A stretch of 64,000 nucleotides of DNA from positions 16,509,354 through 16,573,353 of the forward strand of contig CM065188.1 in the NCBI GenBank assembly GCA_033026295.1, read 5' to 3'. Under the pieces are notes generated by a model that saw only the letters and a program-made list of their open reading frames with translations, did no database searches and had not been told where the DNA came from. Position 1 is the stretch's first letter. Each line of letters opens with the position of its first letter. The position numbers and the translations under genes are program-made. The stretch comes from Channa striata. Taxonomy: Eukaryota; Chordata; Actinopteri; Anabantiformes; Channidae. This document shows positions 30,506 to 42,947 of the stretch, one piece after another.

Positions 30506-33500
30506 GGTAACAGAAGAACATTTAAATGTTAAAAAGTGTGTCTGATGCTCGTTCATGTCGCGCTTCCTCCTCCTCATCATCAGCCGCAGGCGGAACAGGA
30601 CTTTATTGTTGGTAGACAAATGTGCGATGATGATCTGTTTGTTCCTGTCAGCTCCTGAAGGTCAGTGATGACATGTCAAATGTCATCCCACGTCATGTGC
30701 AGGAAGTGTGTCGGCTCCTGGTGACGGGCGTTTGTTACCTGCTCTGCAGGTCAGATGTCAGCAGCATCAGACAGAATGTACCTGTATTGTGAGTTATTGT
30801 ACTATTTTATCTCTTTATTCATTGATTAAAATGAAACAAGTGGAGAAATCTCTGATCTGTGATGTCAGTGACCCTCATTCCTCAAAACATTATGACCAGC
30901 TTGCGTTGAGTTGTCGCCCGCTGATGAGGAGGTGGAGGACACGTCTGGGCATTTAATCATTCAAATGAATATGTTTAATTTAGGTGAAATGAGCTAAAAG
31001 CTTCATTCAAATTACAGAAATGTAAAAATATAATGCAGCCAAAAGCCTGTTCACAGAGCGTCACCATTTAATCAGAGCTACAACGACTGTAGCATTCACT
31101 CACGGTGCCACACATTCACCCCGCTGAACAGTGTAATCATAATGTGATTATGATGAAGTTAATTTTGATCTAATTACTGTCTATATACTGTAGTATTACA
31201 CATAACAGCTACTGCAATGCAAAAAAATCCCTTTAGAGATGGATCGATTATTATTTATACATCATAACATAAAACATAATTACAGGTCAGCTGCACAGGA
31301 GGAGGCGTCTTCAGGAGACAGAGTTTCTTTGTGGACAAAGACACAAAGGCTTCAGCTGAATGTTCTTGTTTGCTCAGGTTTAACTGGCCTCAGAGAACAA
31401 GGCCGAACAGGGCGGAGGTCGTGAACTCACGGTTGGAGGGGCGTGTCTCCGCGCTGTCAGAGTCTGAGTCGTAAAACAGGGTGTCTGTAACTCGAGAAGG
31501 TTAAAGCGATTCCTTGAATGTTCTGCTCTGTTTCTGCACTTTAGGAAAAGGCCTAAATGTTTGTCGGATAGAAATGTCTTCGTCCTTGCACTACATTCAG
31601 GACACATTTTCTACCACCGATTTTTTTAATGTGAAACTAAATGAATTCAACAAATACAAACTAGGGGAGGGTTTGTGTTTGCACAGGCTTTAGTTGGAGC
31701 GTTGAAGTTGAAGTTTATTGTACTTTTGACTTTGACATTGTTTCCTGTTAGGTCATGAATGGACCCATTTGTCTTTTGTCCCTGCCGCTCTCCTGTCGCC
31801 GCGGTGACGACGTGGCCCATCAGTCTCATCGGCCGGTGTCTCTCTGCAGACTCACCTTGTTCTTGCAGGTACAAACCTTCACCCGAACGTGACACCGTGG
31901 CTGCTGTAATTACAGCTTCCCCGAACTTCATCCACCCAACGTACAGGAAATGTCCCACACACCCTGTGGGTGTTTTCAGTCATTTCACCTGAGCTTCACT
32001 CAGGTTTTAGTTCGATTTTTATCATTTGTCCAGCAGATTTTGCCCTTTGTTTTAATTAAAACTGCAAATTAACAGTGACAATAAAGTATAAGAACTTAAA
32101 CATCTGCAGCCAAAATGTTTTGCAGTCATTTTTATCACCACCATTAATACTACTGCTACTGTTGGACACGAACAGACGCTGGCAGTACATCCAACAATAA
32201 ACCAATAATAAGAGTAATAATTTACTCCACTCTTCATAGAAAAGTTTCAGTAGGTAACTGTGGATTTAAAAAATCACTGTTCTTCTATTTCATCTTAACA
32301 AATGACGATTTGACAGATAAAACTTGAACCTGGTGCTACGACACGTTCTGTGTTGTTTAACGTGCTGAACTGTGAATATACCATCAAATAAAAGCTGAAA
32401 CTTCAGTGTCATATCAGACTTATGAGCAAACATCTTCAGTTTACAGCAAAATGAATGATGAACTGGCCCTGTTCCACTGCAGTTTGAAAGAGCTGCACGT
32501 TGCATTACGACTGGTTTATGACTATGTGCAGTTAATTTACCATCAGTCCATCAGATGGGTTCACACTCACGCCTGCGTCTGAATCTGATGAGCTCGTGTT
32601 TTTCCCAGCAGAGATTCAATAAGCCGGAACAACTGAGCAAACCTGAGGGTCTGAAAGACACTGAAAGAATCATCAACACTGCGATTCATTATAAATCTGT
32701 GTGTTACATAACAGCAGCCCGCAGCTCGTTTATTATTGCCAGAGAAATTTTCTTTGCATGTGTGAGTCACATTCCTGAAATACAAGAAACTGGTTCTGCA
32801 GCTTTCACCAACGTGACGGGAAACCAGAGCCGCGCTGTTTTGTCCAGTAAGTGTATTTATAACCGCAGGTACTATTGTGCTATTGTTGTGTGAATCATAT
32901 GAGGGGAAAGTAAATTTAAGTGCGTCACCTGGGGGGGGGGTCTAAAGCTACACGGTTGGTTGGATGGAGCTCAGCTGAGTGCAGAACTCACTACAAATAC
33001 TGGGGAATCAGTGTCCAAACACCATGAAGATAAAAGAGCAAGCGACTGAAAAGCAGAAGTCAGAGCAGGAATATGAATAAAAAGGTTTTTCATTAAAAAA
33101 ACAGAAGGATCCTTCCACACAATCTCACATTTTCTTTTCTGTATATTTGATTAATGTTGATATTTTATCACTTTGACTTGAGGGTTTAAAAAAAATCATC
33201 AGCTCACCTGAAGTCTTTATATATTACTTTGAATTTGAACATCTAAAACTGAACTTTTATTAAGTAGCATGTGCTGAAAAAACAGTATTACTGTCATTGA
33301 TGAACAAATCTTCGAAGAGCTTGTTGCCTGACTGCTTGGTGCAGCTGCCCCTGGACTCTGATAGCTGGACGCTGTATACAACCAACGCGTTTCACCACAT
33401 ACATGTTTTTGATTTCTATTTTCTTCTAATCTCGTGCACATTATATAGTCATGGCAGCACAGTGGTGAAGCTTACAAAGACATGCAGTGAACCAAATGAC

Positions 33501-34010
33501 AGAGTCACAGTTAATCCACTGCAGGCTTTTACTGAGACGAAGCTTCTCTTTGCACGAAAAGATCAGATCAGTAGGAAGGTGGAAAAACATTTAGTGATTT
33601 AACATCATTTATTTAAGTGTCAGTTGTCGTCTTGTCCTCCCCCCTGGACACGTGTCACACAAAGAGACACAGCAGTGAAGTAAATCAGGTAAAGAAATGA
33701 TCCCGTCCAGTTAGAGGCATGAAAACTGTGTTGAATCACTCAACATCAGGTGAAGCAGCATCGTCCTCTAGTGATCCAGTGAAGCTACTGCAGCTTTGAA
33801 ATGTCCACACATGTTTGGAGGACACTAAAAAACTGTGAGACGCCTCCTTAGATGAACTTTTAGAGCAAAAATCAAACAGCTGTGTGTTTAGAAACACTTT
33901 AAATTCTTTCTCTGGATGGACAAAGACCCAGATGGACACAGGATCCTGACTTTACAAATGGAAATGACCAGAACCCCCCTGAGGAGCCACTCAGCCCCAC
34001 ACTGATGACT

Positions 34011-34175
34011 GAGGGGGCTGAAGCTCAGTTGGTAAGGACGTTGTCTATGGACCACAGGGTCAAAGTGTCCTTGGGAAAGACACTGAACCCTAGGTTGCTC
34101 CCGGTGGGTCAGGTGTCAGGCAGCCTGTGTGTGAACGAGAAGCTACGCTGTAAAACGCTTTGGATAAAAGTCATA
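34011..34175 (+). mobile_element. tRNA-derived SINE-like element
   Basis: GCTCAGTTGGTAAG resembles a tRNA A-box. It is followed by GTGTCCTTGGGAAAGACACT and GCTTTGGATAAAAG, the body and end shared with the SINE-like copy at 42185-42400. Confidence 0.6.
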
Positions 34176-36469
34176 AAACCATTAACAGAGTCTCTGTTTT
34201 TGTATCTGTATGAACTAATGACAGACTCTTAATGAATAAGTTCCCATTAGTGATATTATAATGTTTGATCCAAGTCAGAAGGAAATCTGATGAAAAATCT
34301 CAAACATGTGATTCGTGGGAGAATGAGTAAATAAATGATGGATCCACAGTGACACCACGTGGTAAAGATGCTGATCGTACCACAGGCTGATGTTCAGGCC
34401 TTTGCAGCAGCTTAGATTTATAATATCTGACAGGTCGTTTCCACATATTAGAAGGAGCGTTGTTTGTTTTAGGGATGATGCTGTTCAAACGTACCTGGAC
34501 TTGACTGTAGTTCTTGAAAACACTAAACCTCTCAGGGCGAACCATGACCTGGATGAGTGACAATCTTCACAAAAATAATAACGCCAAATATTATATATCA
34601 GAATCCTCAGTCTTCTGGAGTCTTTTGGGCTTGATGTGAATCATGCGGACAAAAAACAGTTTTTTTTGACTGTACAAACCTTCAGATTTGAGGTGGTTTG
34701 TCTGTTTTCAAACTGCACATTGGGCACAAAAGATGGTGAGAGACAGATCAACACTGAATCATGGGTTTTTATACAGGAAGTTCTACAGGGTTTGACCCTC
34801 CCTTGACTCCTTAATGAGAGAGAACAAAGACAAGAGCGACTAAATGAAAGCAATAAACAATAAAACAGCAAAAATGTGTTTGTTCGCGGACTATAACTAT
34901 TTATGAAGCAGTAACTAAGGAAAAGAGGCCGAGGTCACTGAGAGGACGTTCATAAAAATAGACAAATGTGTCTGTTCCAGCAAAAATACACAAACGATGT
35001 TCGATATGTGTTTTTAAAAACTGTAACGTTTGCCTACATCGTTTGACACGACAGAAATTATGTTGAGACACAGTCTGTGTTTTTAACTGAGATATTTGAA
35101 TAATCACCTTTTTTTATTTTATTTAAAGGAGATATCGCTTTAAAATGAAACAACAAATCTAAAGATTATCGTAACTAGATACTGAAAAACTAAAAGAGGA
35201 CAAACAGAACCCAACATAACTACAAAATCGTCTGCCCAAGCAGTGACAGTGGTTTCGACAAATGTATTAAACACGGAGCCTCTTTAGTCCGGAAATCACT
35301 GTAACTCAGCTGCATGGAGGAGAAAAAAAATGATCAGGGATTCGAACCCGTGAGCTGTAACTGTTAAGGAAAAGGACCAATAATTTTCAGAGTGCACCAC
35401 AAGATGAAGTGACCAATCTGTATGACATGACAGTTAGTGATGTCACCTCTAATTATTACTGTTCGTGGTAACTTTGTTACAGGTGTTGACAATTAGTTTG
35501 AATTGTGTAGGACTGTTCACAGTAATAACCGGATCACCGCATCACCTGAAGCACCTAATACTGGTCATACTTTCAAACACATATTAGTAGCATATTAATA
35601 TTTGGAGACAATGTTGATGTTCAGTTTGACGTCAGGGTGGGACAGTGATATGAGCTGGTGGACAAAGCCAGTAGTAGGACACTGAAAAGGTGAGCTGTGG
35701 ACCTTTGTCTTAGATCCTACTCGTCTCTCTGTCCCCTCATGTCCTACCTGAACACACTGACTGTAAAAATGACATCACACCATGTAAAAAGTTGTTTGAA
35801 TCATTCCGATCTGATGGACACGGGACGATGTTTGGGGAAAGAAAAGAGACTTTACCTGCAGAATCACATTGGGATAGTAGGAAACTGTATTTGTGAGAAA
35901 AATGTCCGTCCATTATCTGTAACCACGTCGGGGGCTGGAGCCTATTTAAGCCGTCATTGTGTGAGAGGCAGGATCCATCCTGGACACGTGTCCAATCTGT
36001 CTCATGGCCCACACATGAGATGTCACATTGTTGTCTTCACAGAGCTTCATGGGAAAATAAAACTCACCCACAGAGTCAGAACTGGTCCTGATCAATGAGA
36101 AAATAAATTCTAATCTGACTTTGAAAATGAAAATATATGACACTTTAAATTAACTGAGCACTGTCACGTTTACTACAGAAAATACATAAAAGACATCAAT
36201 ATTGTACAGCTAAATTATTACATCTGACAACATCTGTGAGAGAGAATCTATCAGCACTGGTCCAGAGTGTTGTAGTGTGTTTTCAGTGAGTGTAGCTGCA
36301 GGAAGGAAAGTGTGTGTCTGCTGGAAAACGCACACTCATCACATAGAGCAACATCACGAAGGACATCTGAGACAAGATTTAGTGAGTATCTTTGGACAGC
36401 AGGTGGCACTGCTGCACCAACACTGAGCTGAGACTCCAACAAACAGGTAAACTCACCTGACTTCCTGTT

Positions 36470-36548
36470 AATGGAGGGGGAGGAGCCACTGGAAGTGAAA
36501 GTGTTGAGTTGGTTCAGACCGAGAAGAAGAAGTGAAGACTGAGGCAGG
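36470..36548 (+). promoter_or_regulatory. 5' noncoding exon of NLR gene E
   Basis: A sequence ending GAGGCAGG/GTGAGT lies about 200 nt before the exon that carries the start codon, as expected for a 5' UTR exon. Its start is not defined by the sequence. Confidence 0.4.
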
Positions 36549-36754
36549 GTGAGTGTTAATCCAACATTCTTCTAAATTTACTGTCAAAGTCTCTAAGTCA
36601 GTTTGTCTCTGTGGACTGTAGAGGGGACAACACACACTGTCCACTTGTGTCAAAGACACTGAGAATCAAACTGTGTGTGTTACTTCCTGTTGTCTCAGTC
36701 TCTGTGGGACTGAAGTGGACAGACGAGTTTGTCCTGATTCCTTTTCTCTCTCAG

Positions 36755-36904
36755 TCTGACGGAGGTTTAGAAGATGAGTGTTTGTGTGGAGGAAGAGGAG
36801 AACAGAGCAGAGTCTGCAGGATCCAGATGTGTGTCTGTGAAGAGGGACCGGTCCAAAGAGGATCATCCAGTCCTCAGTCCTGAACCTGGACCCTCAGACA
36901 CAAA
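36755..36904 (+). CDS. Gene E exon with start codon, N-terminal repeat 1
   Basis: The start at 36774 begins MSVCVEEEENRAES. The exon ends in the repeat LSPEPGPSDTK at AAA/GTAAGA, phase 2. This short acidic repeat is typical of fish NLRC3-like N-termini and is repeated in the next exon. Confidence 0.75.
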
Positions 36905-37218
36905 GTAAGAGAACTGCTACAAACTCACTGACACAATGACTCATGTTAATTACCTCTGTCACAGCTGTTTTTCTCTTTGTCTTCATTCAGTTTTTACATG
37001 AAACTATATTTGCTCAGATTGAAACAAAGAGAAATGATTTGTTCTATCTTCATGTCAGTGTCTCTGACAGCTGTCCGTCCCAGAGAAAAGCTGGAATCTA
37101 AGAGAACTGCTCCAAAGTGTGAAACCTCGTGATCTGCAGCAGCAGCAGTTTGTGTTTAGAGCAACAGAAATGACTTTGACCCGAGAATTTCTGAATAAAA
37201 ACTTGTTGGTGTTTGCAG

Positions 37219-37338
37219 AGCTCAGAACCACAGACAGAGAGCAGAGTCTCCAGGATCCAGCTGTCCATCTATGAAGAGTGACTGGTCCAAAGAACGTCCT
37301 TTAAACTTAAGTCCTGAGCCTGGACCCTCAGACACAAA
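37219..37338 (+). CDS. Gene E N-terminal repeat 2
   Basis: Acceptor TTTGCAG, 120 nt, phase 2 to 2. It encodes QNHRQRAESPGSSCPSMKSD and then SKERPLNLSPEPGPSDT, a paralogue of the preceding exon. A damaged counterpart exists in copy F at 59850-59973. Confidence 0.75.
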
Positions 37339-37849
37339 GTAAGAGACAGTTTCTACTGTAAACTGACCTGATGAAGATGATTCATTGAGGACAAAATGTT
37401 CTGTTCAAAGATTTATATTCACGATACCGAACTACTAGTGCAGATACTGGTTCAGACTAAGATGGATCTTAGTCTGGGTTTTATATCCACAAACTACTGA
37501 TGGTGTTTCTGTAGTAAAACACCTGAAAACCTCCATGTCAGAATTTACACTTCAACAAAATCTTCATACGTCTTTGTCCTGACGTTGACGTCACTGTGAA
37601 GATTTTTAACTGTTCACAGTCTGAAAGCTGTGACTCATTAGTAAGTGAACCTTTGAGTTTAGATTCTCTCCATCATATGTTGTTTGTAAAGGTCAAGAAC
37701 GGACTGTGGACAGTTCTCATGGAAGTTCTCTGTGAAGAAAAATTTGACAGAAATTAGACAACTTCTCTGTTGGACAGTGTTGGACACATCTGGAGGTTTG
37801 TCATCAACAACCAACAAATTATTTTCGTTCTAAACAAATGTTTTCACAG

Positions 37850-38085
37850 AGAGAGGAAGGAAAGTGGAGTTTGTGTGGGGGAGCAGCTGTCCTGCTGTGC
37901 TTGGTGTCAGGACGTCCTGAAGGATCCAGTCTCTACCAGCTGTGGACACTGGTTCTGCAGACAGTGCATCGGCTCATACTGGGACCAGTCTGGTTCATCA
38001 GGAGACTCGTCCTGTCCCCAGTGTGGAAAAAGGTTCAGAACAAGAGCTGGAGTGAAGACAGTTATTCAGAGCAGCTCTGTCCAAA
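37850..38085 (+). CDS. Gene E RING-type zinc finger exon
   Basis: Encodes a C3HC4 pattern: CAWC, then CGHWFCRQC, then CPQC, a RING finger as found at the N-terminus of some fish NLRs. It may give E3 ubiquitin-ligase activity or act as an adaptor. Exon ends at CAA A/GTAAG, phase 1, matching the NACHT exon start. The exon is deleted from copy F. Confidence 0.8.
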
Positions 38086-38258
38086 GTAAGACTGAACATC
38101 TGTCTGCTGATGTTTCTGAAACCAGGACTTGATGTTTTATACACAGATATTTGTTACATCATATAGAACTAGGATTTAAGATGATTATGAAAAACACAAA
38201 ATAAATGTTTTCTTTCCTTTCTTTCCTTTTCAGTCTCACATAGTTTGTGATTTTCCAG

Positions 38259-40100
38259 CAGATGTTGGTCTGCAGCAGGTTTTAGATGAACATAGGATCA
38301 GTCTGAGGAGGAGATTTGAACGTGTGACTGAAGGAAGTGATGAAACAGGAAGTGGAACCCTCCTCAACAGGGTCTACACTGAGCTCTACATCACAGAGGG
38401 ACAGAGTGAAGAGGTTAATACCCAACATGAGGTGAGGCAGCTTGAGACAGCTTCCAAGATGAAGACCCTCCATGACGCTCCAATCAAGGTCCACGACATC
38501 TTTAAAGCCTCACCTGACCAGCAGAGACACATCAGAGTGGTTCTGACCAACGGCGTCGCTGGTGTTGGAAAAACCTTCTCGGTGCAGAAGTTCAGTCTGG
38601 ACTGGGCAGAGGGCTTGGAAAACCAAGATGTCGGTGTGCTGCTTGTGCTTTCGTTCAGGGAGCTGAACTTGATCAAAGATGAGCAGTACAGTCTTCTCAC
38701 GCTGCTCCATGTTTTCCATCCAACATTACAGAAGGTCACAGCAGAGCAGCTGGCTGTCTGTAAACTTTTGTTCATCTTTGACGGCCTGGATGAAAGCAGA
38801 CTTCCACTGGATTTCAACAACAGTGAGCTTGTGTCTGATGTCACACACAAGTCATCGGTGGACGTACTGTTGACAAACCTCATCAAGGGGAATCTGCTTC
38901 CCTCGGCTCTGGTCTGGATAACTTCCAGACCTGCGGCAGCCAATCAGATCCCTCCTACATGTGTGGACAGGGTAACAGAAGTACGAGGCTTCACTGACGC
39001 CCAGAAGGACGAGTACTTCAGGAGGAGGTTCAGTGATGAAGAGCTGTCCAGGAGAATCCTGTCCCACATCAAGGCATCCAGGAGCCTCCACATCATGTGT
39101 CACATCCCAGTGTTTTGCTGGATCACTGCCACAGTTCTAGAGCCCTGACTGACATGTACTCACACTTCCTGCTGGTTCAGACCAAGAGGAAGAAGAACAA
39201 GTATGATGAGGGACCCGAGACCAGTTCACAGGAGCTGACGGAAGCTGACACGGAAGTTCTGGGGAAGCTGGGGAGGCTGGCATTTGAACATCTGGAGAAA
39301 GGAAACATCATGTTCTACCAAGAAGACCTGGAGCAGGTTGGTCTTGGTGTCACAGAGGCCTTGGTTTACTCAGGAGTTTGTACAGAGATCGTCAAAAGAG
39401 AGAGTGTGATCTTCCAGAAAACAGTCTACTGCTTTGTTCATCTGAGCATTCAGGAGTTTCTGGCTGCAGTTTATTTCTTCAGCTGTTACACCATCAGGGA
39501 GAGAAAGGTACTGGAGAGTTTCCTGGGGATATACAGGAAAAACATTGACTGGAAACATCTTAATTATGACGATGATGATATCAAAAGCCATAATTTTAGG
39601 AGTAGATCATTTGTACATACCAACAGATATTATTCAAATCTGGATAACTTCCTAAGTGGAGTCATGGTGAAATCGCTCCAAAGTAAAAATGGCCACCTGG
39701 ACCTGTTTGTTCGCTTCCATCATGGTCTCTGTCTGGAGTCCAACCAGAGACTCTTAGGAGGTCTGCTGGGTCAGACAGAGAACAGTCCAGAAATCATCCA
39801 GAGAACCATCAACAACCTGAAGGAGATGAACAGTGATGAAATGTCTCCTGACAGAAGCGTCAACATCTTTCACTGTCTGATGGAGATGAAGGACGACTCA
39901 GTACATCAGGAGATCCAAGAGTTCCTGAAGTCAGAGAACAAATCATGGAAGAGACTCTATGTGACCCACTGCTCAGCTCTGGCCTACATGCTGCAGATGT
40001 CAGTGAAGGTTCTGGACGAGTTGGACCTGGACAAGTACAAGACATCAGAGGAGGGACAACGGAGACTGATCCCAGCTGTGAGGAACTGCAGAAAGGCTCA
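38259..40100 (+). pseudogene. Gene E FISNA-NACHT exon, interrupted
   Basis: Acceptor TTTTCCAG. Starts DVGLQQVLDEHRISLRRRFE (FISNA), then GVAGVGKTF (Walker A), FDGLDESR (Walker B) and SRPAAANQIPPTC. The frame ends at TGA 39146-39148 because 40 bp present in copy F (after CTAGAG) are missing. The remaining NACHT-associated helical region stays open in another frame (39148 to 40100), including FVHLSIQEFLAAVYFFSCYT, to the CA/GTAAGT donor. The long open downstream frame suggests a young lesion. Confidence 0.85.
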
Positions 40101-40877
40101 GTAAGTTTAATGTTAATGTGTGAAGAGGAATCAAGACGTCTTATTGAATTCTTTATTTTGTGTCCAGAGAGTCTGACGTCAACACACAGGGACATGTCAA
40201 ATCCTGCTAAAGACAATTCAGTAGCAGTGAGACATTCTAGTCTCACATGTCCTCAACTCAGAAGGACAGTGGAGACAGTTTAGACTTGTGATACCTGCTG
40301 GTTCTAACGAGTTTCCCCAAACACACACAGAAGACTCAGAGTGAGCAGAGACAACAAGTCCCCTCACTGTGAGCCCTGAGTCTTACCTTAGTTCCTTAGT
40401 TCCCAACAATGAACATGTGTCCACATGTTTTTCTCTGTTGGACATTAGTTTGATGTAGAAACAGGAAGTCGTCTCTTGTTAAGGACTAATGTTCCCTGAT
40501 CGTTGTTAAAGCTTCTCCTCATGTTTCCTCTTTTCTCTCTGCTCAGTCTGATGTGAGACATGTTGAGAAAAGACAAACACACATATGTGCTGCAGTTACT
40601 GAATCAGCAGCTACAGTCTTTGTGTATTTAGCAGCTGATTTCCTCAGACAGCAGCTCATCACACAGTCGGCTCCTGGGACAAAGACATTCTGTTAATGAG
40701 ACAATCAAACACAACTTGTCATCAGACTCAGTTTAAACAAGTCTGAGGTTAGTCACCCCCACCCACCACCTCCAGAGACAAATAACAGACTCAAATCTCA
40801 CAGGTTTGATAATGTTCAAGTTTTTCCATGAAACATTTCAGATTTGATCATATTTCATATGTTTTATTTTCTCACAG

Positions 40878-41051
40878 ACATTTGTGCTGTAGACTCTCAG
40901 AGACTCACTGTGAAGTTGTGGCCTCAGCTCTGAATCCCAACCCCTCCTGTCTGAGAGAACTGGATCTGAGCAACAACACCCTGCAGGATTCAGGAGTGAA
41001 GCTGATTTCTGCTGGACTGGAGAGTCGACACTGTCGACTGGAGACTCTGAG
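40878..41051 (+). CDS. Gene E leucine-rich repeat exon 1
   Basis: 174 nt, phase 2 to 2. LRELDLSNNTLQDSGVKLIS is the ribonuclease-inhibitor-type LRR, ending in CRLETLR at a GTCAGT donor. LRRs of this type are the presumed ligand-sensing part. Confidence 0.85.
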
Positions 41052-41877
41052 GTCAGTGTTTTTCTCTTGTACATCTTAAATTCACCAATTTTTCTATGTG
41101 TTTTACTTTAAAGTCTGACTGGTTAGGTCGGCTTCCTGCCTCCCTGTGTGGCAGCACGGTGTCAACAGACGCTCGTGTTGGTCGTATGAGAGGGTAGAAA
41201 CAAAGCAGCTCTACAAGCGTTTTTCAGCATTGTTAGTTCAAATGCCTCGACCTCTACAACGAAAGGAGGAAACTGCAGTAAAACTGCACTATAACCTGTA
41301 TGAACCAAACAAAAAGACGCTTGACAAGTGGAATCTATTTTCAGGACTAATGTCTTTGATATGAAACACACAGAGACAGAGAGGACATGATGTTTCCACA
41401 TGTTTGAAGGATCTTTAGTGGCGTCTGATTGTCTCCATCAACAGGAGACACTTGAACCTGTGCATGATGCTTCCTGTCAGACAATGATGTCACTTTGTGT
41501 CGAGACACAACCAGGAACCAGGAGCAGAAATAGGACAGTGCAGACATGTTTGTACAGAAAGGTGCTGGGTTCCATTTAGGATCCGAGAACAGAACATCCA
41601 TGTGACTGTGATGAGTAAACATCTGATCCAGTTAGAAAGACGATTCAGGATGAAGCAGAGCTCACTGAAAGGACTTAGATCATCACTGATGCTCAGTTTG
41701 GAATTAAGACAAAGATTTGTCTGAATATTTTATGTTTTATATTTTCTAATAATTCCAGATGTGAGTGAGGTGAGCAGCATGTTGTGAATCAGTGCTGACA
41801 TGAATGTGTGTATGAATGCAACATCAGTGATAGGCTACATCAGCAAGTGATGATGTTACTATCTGCAAGACCATCGC

Positions 41878-42947
41878 TACATGCTCTAACGAGAAAGCAT
41901 GGATCACTGCTGAGGAACAGAGACTCAAAGAACCTTTCAAAGAAGGTGACAAGGCAGCCTTGAGAACAGCAAGGGCCAAACTGTCCCAGGCGATCAAAGA
42001 GGCAAAGCGTGCACATTCCAGTAGGATTCACGACTACTTATAACACGGAGACACATGGCGCATATGGCAGGGCATCCAATCCATCACTAACTACAGGAAG
42101 ACACCACTAGCCTGTGACAGTGATGCCTCCCTCCACGATGCGCTGAACAACTTCTACACCTGTTTTTATGTGCTGAACTACAGGGCGGTGAGTGACAGGG
42201 ACACTAGGAACCACAGGGTCAGTGGTTTGATCCCCGGTCCCTCCCTACTGCATGCCGAAGTGTCCTTGGGCAATACACTGAACCCCTAGTTGCTCCCAGT
42301 GGGCCAGATGAGCACCTTGCATGGCAGGCATCGCTACCGTGTGTGCCTGTGTGCCAAATTACTGTAAGTCGCTTTGGATAAAAACGTCTGCCTGTATGAC
42401 CAGGTACTGTATCTCAAAGCCGCTAACGTGAGGAAATATCATTCCAACCTCTCAACAGACGAAGCCATCACCTCCACCTCTACCCTGCACATGTGTCAGA
42501 ATGCTGTTGATAGACTTCAGTTCACCGTTCAACACAGTCATCCAACAGCAACCAAACCTCACGATGTTCTACAAGGGGACCATAGAGAGTACCGTGACCA
42601 GGTGCATCACTGTCTGGTTTGGGAACTGCACTGCTTTAAGACCCTACACCGCATTGAGAGAACAGTTCCAACATCTACACCACATGCTGCATCCACAAAG
42701 CTGTCAGCATTGTAGATGATCACACACAATGTTTACCCTCCTGCCTTCGGGAGAAGATTTAGAAGCATCAGAACACAGACATCCAGGCTGAGCAACAGCT
42801 TCTCCCCCCAGGTCATCAGACTCTTCAACAGCCAGGGACTGAACTGACACACACACAAACACACATATGTCCACTCCATACTCCATTCCACTGTCTGGCT
42901 GCTTTGCACTATTTGCACTAGTGGCTTATGTTTATTTTTAATTAAAT
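41878..42947 (+). mobile_element. LINE fragment (plus), continued at 45651-45930
   Basis: Reads as parts of a teleost non-LTR polyprotein: AWITAEEQRLKEPFKEGDKA early, then FSSPFNTVIQQQPNLTMFYK and LPSGRRFRSIRTQTSRLSNS in changed frames. It is interrupted by a SINE-like insertion (42185-42400) and, in its 3' UTR, by the minus-strand L2 copy. Confidence 0.65.
42185..42400 (+). mobile_element. tRNA-derived SINE-like insertion
   Basis: Contains a B-box-like GGTTTGATCCC, the body GTGTCCTTGGGCAATACACT and the end GTCGCTTTGGATAAAAACGT, shared with 34011-34175. It lies within the plus-strand LINE. Confidence 0.6.

Larger units (their letters stand above)
26667..36469. other. Long intergenic region, mostly without recognised features
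   Basis: Apart from the CA microsatellite (28721-28762), a weak candidate first exon (30461-30505) and a SINE-like element (34011-34175), no genes were recognised. The ORFs are short, have no domain resemblance and lack convincing splice partners. Distant enhancers or noncoding RNAs cannot be excluded. Confidence 0.4.

Noticed and set aside
38386..38943. Minus-strand ORF of 185 codons opposite the NACHT exon
   Set aside because: Shadow of the FISNA-NACHT coding strand. The same shadow occurs opposite copy F.
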